Shown here: positions 59,455 to 64,000 of the stretch, in pieces
Layout: each line of letters starts with the position of its first letter
Numbering within the stretch: position 1 is the stretch's first letter
Assembly: GCA_964592235.1 (NCBI GenBank)
Contig: CAZQCF010000016.1
Coordinates: forward strand, 21,791 to 85,790
Origin: PLA3 sp964592235
GTDB taxonomy: Bacteria; Planctomycetota; Phycisphaerae; UBA1845; UTPLA1
DNA length: 64,000 nt
Direction of reading: 5' to 3'
Notes under the pieces: model-generated
Databases searched by the model: none
What the model was told of the DNA's origin: nothing
Seen by the model: only the letters and a program-made list of their open reading frames with translations
Made by a program: the position numbers and the translations under genes

Positions 59455-62400
59455 TCACAGATGATGCACGTAAATTTCCACGGCGTGCCCCTCGATCTCC
59501 ACGCGCGCCGGTTCCACGTCGTGAAGCGGCGCATCGCGCAGCGAGTCCGCCAGCGTTTCGCCGCGGATCGTGTCGCCATGCGCCTTCAGCACGCGCTGGA
59601 TGTCCGCATCGCCGAGCACGGCGAGATCAATGTGCTGCTCGTAGCGCAGATTGAGGTTCTTCCGCACCTGTTGAATCTGATTCACCAGGTCGCGGGCCAT
59701 GCCCTCATCCAGCAATTCCGGCGTCAGGTGCGTATCGAGCACGAGAATTCCGCAGCCCGGCACGCGCTCGGCGGCGAAACCCTCCTTCGCGTGCAGTTCG
59801 ACGAGCATCTCGTCCGTCGTCAGCTCCACATCCTGTCCTGCGACGCTGATCCTGCAAACGCCGCCCTGCTCCAGCTGCCGCACGAGCGTGTCCACGTCCT
59901 TGTGCGACGCCAGCGCCGCCTTGATCTTCGGCGCGAGCGGACCGTGCTTGGGGCCGATCTTGCGGAAATCGGGCTTCAACTCGTACGTCACGTATTCCGC
60001 GATGGCCGCGGAGTCTTTGAACTCGATCCGCTTGACGTTGAGCTCGTCGCAGATGACCGCCTCGTACTTGCGCACCACGTCGGCGCGCCGATGGAACAGT
60101 TCCATCGTCGCCAGCGGCTGCCGCACGCGCAGCTTCGAAGCCGCCCGCGCCGCGCGCCCGCAGGACACGAGTTGCCGAACGAGTTCGATTTCCTCGTTGA
60201 GCGCGGCGTCGATCCGCCGCGCGACCGCTTCGCGCGTCTCGGCGGTGACGGGATAGTCGCACAGGTGTACGCTCGACGGCGCGGGCTTTGTGTCGCGACG
60301 ATCCGAGCCGCGACCGTCAGGAAGCGCCGCGCGATGCTCGGCCTCGATGCGTCCGCCGGAGTTCGACTCGCCGCTCACGTTTGAAACGTTCCCCGGCGCT
60401 CCCTTACGGTCGCGGCTCGGTTCGGGGTCGCGGCCCAATTGCTGCGTGCCATGCACCACGAGATTCTGGTACATCTCCTCGGCGATGAACGGCGTGAACG
60501 GCGCGATCAGCTTCGAAACCGTTACAAGGCACTCGTACAGCGTCGCGTAGGCGCTGTGCTTGTCGGCATCCATCGCCGACTTCCAGTATCGATCGCGGCT
60601 GCGGCGGATGTACCAGTTCGAGAGCGCGTCGACAAAGGCGCTCAACGTCCGCGCGGCCGTGAAGTTGTCGTATGCCTCCATCGCGTCGAACACGCGCACG
60701 CTGCACTGCGCCAGCTCGCTCAAGATCCAGCGGTCCAGTTCGGATCGGCCATCGCCAGATGATGCTTCGGTCGAAGGCGCCGCGCGAGCTGAAGCCCGCG
60801 GCTCGTTCGGCGACCACTGGTCGATGTTCGCGTAGATCACGAAGAAGCTGTAGCAGTTGTACAGGCGGATGAGGAACTCGCGCTGGCCCTCGGCGATGGC
60901 GCTCTCCTGGAAGCGGATGCTGGTCCACGGCGTCTGTCCGCTGAAGAACAGCCATCGCATGGCGTCGGCGCCTTCGTGATCGAAGATGTACGTCGGTTCC
61001 TTGTAATTCTTCTTGCTCTTGGACATCTTCAGGCCGTCTTCGCCCATGAGCAGACCGAGGACGATGCAGCTCTTGAAAGGCAGCGGGAATTCCCTCGATC
61101 GAATCATTGGTGCGGATGTCAATCGCGTTGCGCCTTCCGGGGGTTTTCGCACGCCGGCCACGCCGCCTTTGCCGAACAACATCGTGCTGATCGCCACGAG
61201 CGAATAAAACCACCCGCGGGTCTGATCCAGCGCCTCGCTGATGAAATCCGCCGGAAACTGTGCCGCGAACATGTCCTGATTCTTGTGCGGCCAGCCCCAC
61301 TGCGCGAACGGCATCGCGCCGCTGTCGTACCAGCAGTCGATCACTTCCGGCACGCGCCGCATCCGCGACGAAGTATCATTCTCCAACGAGCCGCGGGCTT
61401 CAGCCCGCGCGGCCTGTCGATCGTGCGCGCACTTCGGACACGCGAACGTCACCGCGTCGATGTACGGCTTGTGGATTTTCAAATGATCCGAGAGCGACGG
61501 CTCGGCGGCTTTTGCCTTCTCCCACACGTCCAATCCGGCGACGCCGGGCATCGACGACAATTCGCTGTACGAATCGACCGCCTCCATGTGGCCGCACGAT
61601 TCGCAGACCCAGATCGGCAGCGGCGTGCCCCAGTAGCGCTCGCGCGAGAGCGACCAATCGACGTTGTCGCGCAGAAAGTTTCCGAAGCGGCCTTCCTTGA
61701 TGTGCTCGGGCAGCCAGTTGATCTTCGCGTTGTTCTCCAGCATCGCATCGCGAAACTGCGTCGTGCGGATGAACCAGCTCTTGCGCGGGTACTGAATGAG
61801 GGGGTCTTCCTCGGCCCGCCAGCAGAACGGGTAGTCGTGGCGATACTGTTCCTGGTGCAGCAGCAGGCCGCGCTCCTTCAAATCGCGACAGATGTCCTTG
61901 TCGCACTCCTTCACCCAGCGGCCGCGGCAATACTCGGGGCCTTCGTCGGTGAACGTGCCGTTCGGGGCGACGGCGCAAAGCAGCGGGATGCTCGCGGGGT
62001 TTGTGAAGCGCTTGCGCTCCTGATTCATCAGGTCGAAGTCCACTTCGCCGAACGCCGGCGCTTCGTGAACCAGGCCGGTGCCCGATTCGAGTGTGACAAA
62101 ATCGGCGTGCAGCACGCGCCAGCAGGCGTAGTCCGCACCGCCGGCGGCGAGTTCCGGTTTGTAATCGCCGAGGATGTCCGTCGCGCTGGCGTGGGCGACG
62201 TGCTTCTTCGCCGCGCTCTTGCGGTACAGATCGAACGGCGGGCGATAGCTCAATCCGAGCAGCTCCGCCCCTTTCACCGTCTGCTCGACTTGCCAGACGT
62301 CGGTCTTCTTCACTTTCTTGGCGATGGACTCGACCAGCGCCGCGGCGAAGATCAATCGCTCGCCGGTTTCGCTGTCATGCACGATCGCGTAGTCAAAATC

Positions 62401-63147
62401 CTTGTGCACCGCCGCGAACATGTTGCTCGGCAGCGTCCAGGGCGTCGTCGTCCAGACGAGCAAGCTCGTCTGCTGCGGGATGCCCATGCTTGTCGCGCGA
62501 TCATCGATCACGACGGGAAAACGCACGAACACGCTGGGGTCGTCCACCTCGCGATAACCCTGGCCCACCTCGCCCGATGACAACGCCGTGCCGCCTTGTG
62601 CCCACCACCAGACGATCTTGTGCCCCTGGTAGAGCAGGCCGGCGTCGAACAATTGCTTGAGCGACCACCAGACGCTTTCGATATACGACTGGTGATAAGT
62701 GACGTAGGCCTCTTCGAGATTGACCCAGAAGCCCAGTCTCCGGGTCATTTCCTCCCATTCGCGCGTGTAGCGAAAGACGCTTTCGAGGCACTTGCGGTTG
62801 AAGGCCTCGACGCCGTAGGACTCGATCTCCTCTTTTGTATGAATGCCCAGTTCCTTGCAGACTTCGACCTCGACGGGCAGGCCGTGCGTGTCCCAACCGC
62901 CCTTGCGCAGGCAGTAGTGGCCGGTCATGGTCTTGTAGCGTGGGAACAGGTCCTTGATGGCGCGGGTCAGGCAGTGGCCGGGGTGCGGCAGGCCGTTGGC
63001 CGTGGGCGGGCCTTCGAAGAAGACAAACGGCTTGGCGCCCTTCCGCGCATCGAGCGACTTCTGGTAGACGTCGTTCGCCTGCCAGAAGGCAAGGATGCGC
63101 TTCTCCATCGCGGGGAAGTCAAGCTGGCTGGGCACTTCATTGAACAT
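59455..63147 (-). CDS. ileS: Isoleucyl-tRNA synthetase with in-frame repeat insertions
   Basis: Class I aminoacyl-tRNA synthetase that charges tRNA-Ile and edits valine, 1230 residues. The HIGH-type signature is HPGH at residues 55-58 (PPTANGLPHPGH), and KMSKS is at about 707-711. The PTANGLPHPGH form fits the eukaryote-like IleRS2 clade better than the E. coli type. Three stretches are foreign to the family: about 578-587 (ARAEARGS), 781-790 (EPRASARA) and 910-949 (PSRDRKGAP to ALPDGRGSD). All three coincide with palindromic repeat elements and all keep the frame. They fall between conserved blocks, so the enzyme is probably functional. The product is essential in bacteria unless a second ileS exists. 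Confidence 0.95.
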   Translation of the reverse strand: MFNEVPSQLDFPAMEKRILAFWQANDVYQKSLDARKGAKPFVFFEGPPTANGLPHPGHCLTRAIKDLFPRYKTMTGHYCLRKGGWDTHGLPVEVEVCKELGIHTKEEIESYGVEAFNRKCLESVFRYTREWEEMTRRLGFWVNLEEAYVTYHQSYIESVWWSLKQLFDAGLLYQGHKIVWWWAQGGTALSSGEVGQGYREVDDPSVFVRFPVVIDDRATSMGIPQQTSLLVWTTTPWTLPSNMFAAVHKDFDYAIVHDSETGERLIFAAALVESIAKKVKKTDVWQVEQTVKGAELLGLSYRPPFDLYRKSAAKKHVAHASATDILGDYKPELAAGGADYACWRVLHADFVTLESGTGLVHEAPAFGEVDFDLMNQERKRFTNPASIPLLCAVAPNGTFTDEGPEYCRGRWVKECDKDICRDLKERGLLLHQEQYRHDYPFCWRAEEDPLIQYPRKSWFIRTTQFRDAMLENNAKINWLPEHIKEGRFGNFLRDNVDWSLSRERYWGTPLPIWVCESCGHMEAVDSYSELSSMPGVAGLDVWEKAKAAEPSLSDHLKIHKPYIDAVTFACPKCAHDRQAARAEARGSLENDTSSRMRRVPEVIDCWYDSGAMPFAQWGWPHKNQDMFAAQFPADFISEALDQTRGWFYSLVAISTMLFGKGGVAGVRKPPEGATRLTSAPMIRSREFPLPFKSCIVLGLLMGEDGLKMSKSKKNYKEPTYIFDHEGADAMRWLFFSGQTPWTSIRFQESAIAEGQREFLIRLYNCYSFFVIYANIDQWSPNEPRASARAAPSTEASSGDGRSELDRWILSELAQCSVRVFDAMEAYDNFTAARTLSAFVDALSNWYIRRSRDRYWKSAMDADKHSAYATLYECLVTVSKLIAPFTPFIAEEMYQNLVVHGTQQLGRDPEPSRDRKGAPGNVSNVSGESNSGGRIEAEHRAALPDGRGSDRRDTKPAPSSVHLCDYPVTAETREAVARRIDAALNEEIELVRQLVSCGRAARAASKLRVRQPLATMELFHRRADVVRKYEAVICDELNVKRIEFKDSAAIAEYVTYELKPDFRKIGPKHGPLAPKIKAALASHKDVDTLVRQLEQGGVCRISVAGQDVELTTDEMLVELHAKEGFAAERVPGCGILVLDTHLTPELLDEGMARDLVNQIQQVRKNLNLRYEQHIDLAVLGDADIQRVLKAHGDTIRGETLADSLRDAPLHDVEPARVEIEGHAVEIYVHHL
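60303..60420. repeat. 118-bp inverted-repeat element, copy B (inside ileS)
   Basis: Left arm begins CCGAGCCGCGACCGTCAGGA and right arm ends ACGGTCGCGGCTCGG; 24 of 26 end bases pair. The element codes, on the minus strand in the ileS frame, for 40 residues starting PSRDRKGAP and ending ALPDGRGSD (IleRS about 910-949). It lies between the blocks YQNLV and SVHLCDYP. No target-site duplication is visible. Confidence 0.92.
60779..60806. repeat. 28-bp GCCGCGGGCTT repeat, copy 2 (inside ileS)
   Basis: Reverse complement of 61386-61413 with one mismatch in 28. It encodes NEPRASARA in IleRS, just before the conserved SELDRWILSEL. Confidence 0.8.
61386..61413. repeat. 28-bp GCCGCGGGCTT repeat, copy 1 (inside ileS)
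   Basis: Contains GCCGCGGGCTTCAGCCCGCG, itself partly palindromic. It encodes QAARAEARGS in IleRS, shortly before the conserved VIDCWYDSGAMPF. It is in the opposite orientation to copy 2. Confidence 0.8.
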
Positions 63148-63156
63148 GCGGTTATC

Positions 63157-64000
63157 TCAATGCGGCGTTGCCGCCATGTCCGAGCCGCGACCGTCAGGGA
63201 GCGCCACGCGATGCTCCGATTCAGATCGATTGCTCGAGTTCAGAGGACTGCTCATACGTGAAGCATCTCTCGGCGCTCCCTCACGGTCGCGGCTCGGATC
63301 AGCTTCGCGCTGGTGGGCGAAAATGTCGATCTTTCGCCATTTTCCACCCTGCCAGCGGCCGTACATCAGCACGCCGAGCAAGATAATGTAAAGCGTGCAG
63401 GTCATCCACGGCCCGTGGTGCAGCCAGCCGGGCAGCAGCTTCGTCGCGAGCCAACCACCGCCGATGAACAGCACCCAGCAGTTGAGGATGACCACGACGG
63501 CGGGCCACTTCGCATCGCCCGCGCCGCGCAGGGCACAGGTGTACGTGATGCACGCCGCGTCGAAGACCTGAAACACGGCCGCCCAGATGAGGATCCCCGC
63601 GCCGACGGCAATCACCGCCGCGTCGGCAGACAGAATCCGCATCAGCGATTCGTTGAACGCCCAGAACCCCACGCCGACGACCCCCATGTACACGCCGGTG
63701 ATCCACATGCACGCCCGGACGCGTCGCGTCGCCAGGTCCGGCCGCTTCTCGCCGATCGCGTTGCCCACGAGCGTGCTGACGGCGATGCCGACGCCGATGG
63801 CCGGCATGAAGGACACGTGCATGTATTGAATGGCGATGTTCGTCGCCGCGAGGGTAGCGGTGTCGAACCCGGCCATGAGCCAGGCAAGGAAGACAAACCA
63901 CGAGGCGACGTCGAGGGTCCACTGGATGCTGGCCGGCGCGCCGATGTTGAGGATGCCGCGCTGACGAGACAGGTCAAAGCGCCAGGTCTGGCGTGTCTGA
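63157..64000 (-). CDS. MATE-family efflux transporter, 3' part
   Basis: Partial gene; its start lies beyond the window end. The frame is open from 64000 to the stop at 63157 (about 280 residues). Visible features are an amphipathic helix and membrane segments typical of the C-terminal half of MATE proteins: GAPASIQWTLDVASW, ATNIAIQYMHVSFMPAIGVG, STLVGNAIGEKRPDLA and ALRGAGDAKWP. Such proteins exchange cations for drugs or metabolites. The last about 50 residues (PSRDREGAP to ALPDGRGSD plus MAATPH) derive from a 118-bp repeat, so the native C-terminus was probably replaced. The stop lies 10 bp before the ileS start. Confidence 0.85.
   Translation of the reverse strand, partial: QTRQTWRFDLSRQRGILNIGAPASIQWTLDVASWFVFLAWLMAGFDTATLAATNIAIQYMHVSFMPAIGVGIAVSTLVGNAIGEKRPDLATRRVRACMWITGVYMGVVGVGFWAFNESLMRILSADAAVIAVGAGILIWAAVFQVFDAACITYTCALRGAGDAKWPAVVVILNCWVLFIGGGWLATKLLPGWLHHGPWMTCTLYIILLGVLMYGRWQGGKWRKIDIFAHQREADPSRDREGAPRDASRMSSPLNSSNRSESEHRVALPDGRGSDMAATPH
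63180..63297. repeat. 118-bp inverted-repeat element, copy C (MATE C-terminus)
   Basis: Left arm begins CCGAGCCGCGACCGTCAGGG and right arm ends ACGGTCGCGGCTCGG; 25 of 26 end bases pair. On the minus strand it continues the MATE frame for 40 residues, PSRDREGAP to ALPDGRGSD, then six more codons to the stop. Aligns without gaps to copy B over the whole 118 bp. Confidence 0.92.

Noticed and set aside
60303..60420. Assembly error or chimera as the cause of the extra ileS segment
   Set aside because: The frame is kept, the same element is found at two other loci with divergent middles, and flanking ileS blocks are intact. It cannot be fully excluded without reads.

Overview
The window is GC-rich bacterial DNA from a member of the Planctomycetota, possibly Phycisphaerae-like; the class is a guess. 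The evidence is a set of secreted proteins ending in paired dockerin-like EF-hand segments, a PEP-CTERM protein, FG-GAP/UnbV proteins, an ECF sigma factor next to a kinase-WD40 protein, a prepilin-type N-terminal domain protein, and dispersed palindromic repeats whose translations contain PSRDR.GAP and ALPDGRGSD. No plasmid or phage genes, CRISPR arrays or insertion-sequence transposases were seen.

Layout. 1-2 kb: tRNA-Trp, secE, nusG, rplK, closed by a terminator, so rplA does not follow rplK. 2-7.5 kb: a sodium/solute symporter, an OmpA-type lipoprotein and a NatA/NatB-like ABC exporter. 7.8-19.2 kb: four large minus-strand exported proteins (di-haem oxidoreductase, two FG-GAP proteins, one LamG/Cys-rich protein). 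19.5-23.6 kb: ECF sigma factor plus a zinc-finger/kinase/WD40 protein. 23.6-28.3 kb: MFS transporter with a coupled small gene, SGNH-TPR protein and PEP-CTERM protein.

28.7-47.2 kb is an alpha-glucan locus: secreted GH13 amylase with dockerin tail, a large modular secreted protein, prepilin-like protein, LacI-family regulator, exported cyclomaltodextrinase/neopullulanase-like GH13, a MalE-MalF fusion, MalG and a GH31 alpha-glucosidase. No MalK ATPase is present. Two LacI-type palindromes (GTAAAACCTTTTAC and GTAAAACACTTTAC) lie on plausible promoters, one between the prepilin-like gene and lacI, the other before the PEP-CTERM gene. I infer one small regulon: polymer cut outside, oligosaccharides bound and imported, then hydrolysed to glucose.

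47.5-59.3 kb holds housekeeping and unknown genes: holA, a TPR protein, SDR, DinB-like, SppA-like peptidase and two methyltransferases. 59.4-64 kb holds ileS and the C-terminal part of a MATE transporter that runs off the window end.

The most unusual feature is the repeat content. A 118-bp element with long terminal inverted repeats occurs three times. One copy is in frame inside ileS, one supplies the C-terminus of the MATE protein, and one is intergenic; all three keep the same 40-codon frame open. A second 28-bp family sits in frame at two other places in ileS. There are also heptameric tandem repeats at two gene ends, an 18-bp tandem repeat directly after a stop codon, and several short GTAGG-type palindromes. 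This looks like a planctomycetal counterpart of protein-coding palindromic elements.

Many start codons were moved inward from the longest ORF on the basis of ribosome binding sites or signal peptides; these choices are stated per gene.
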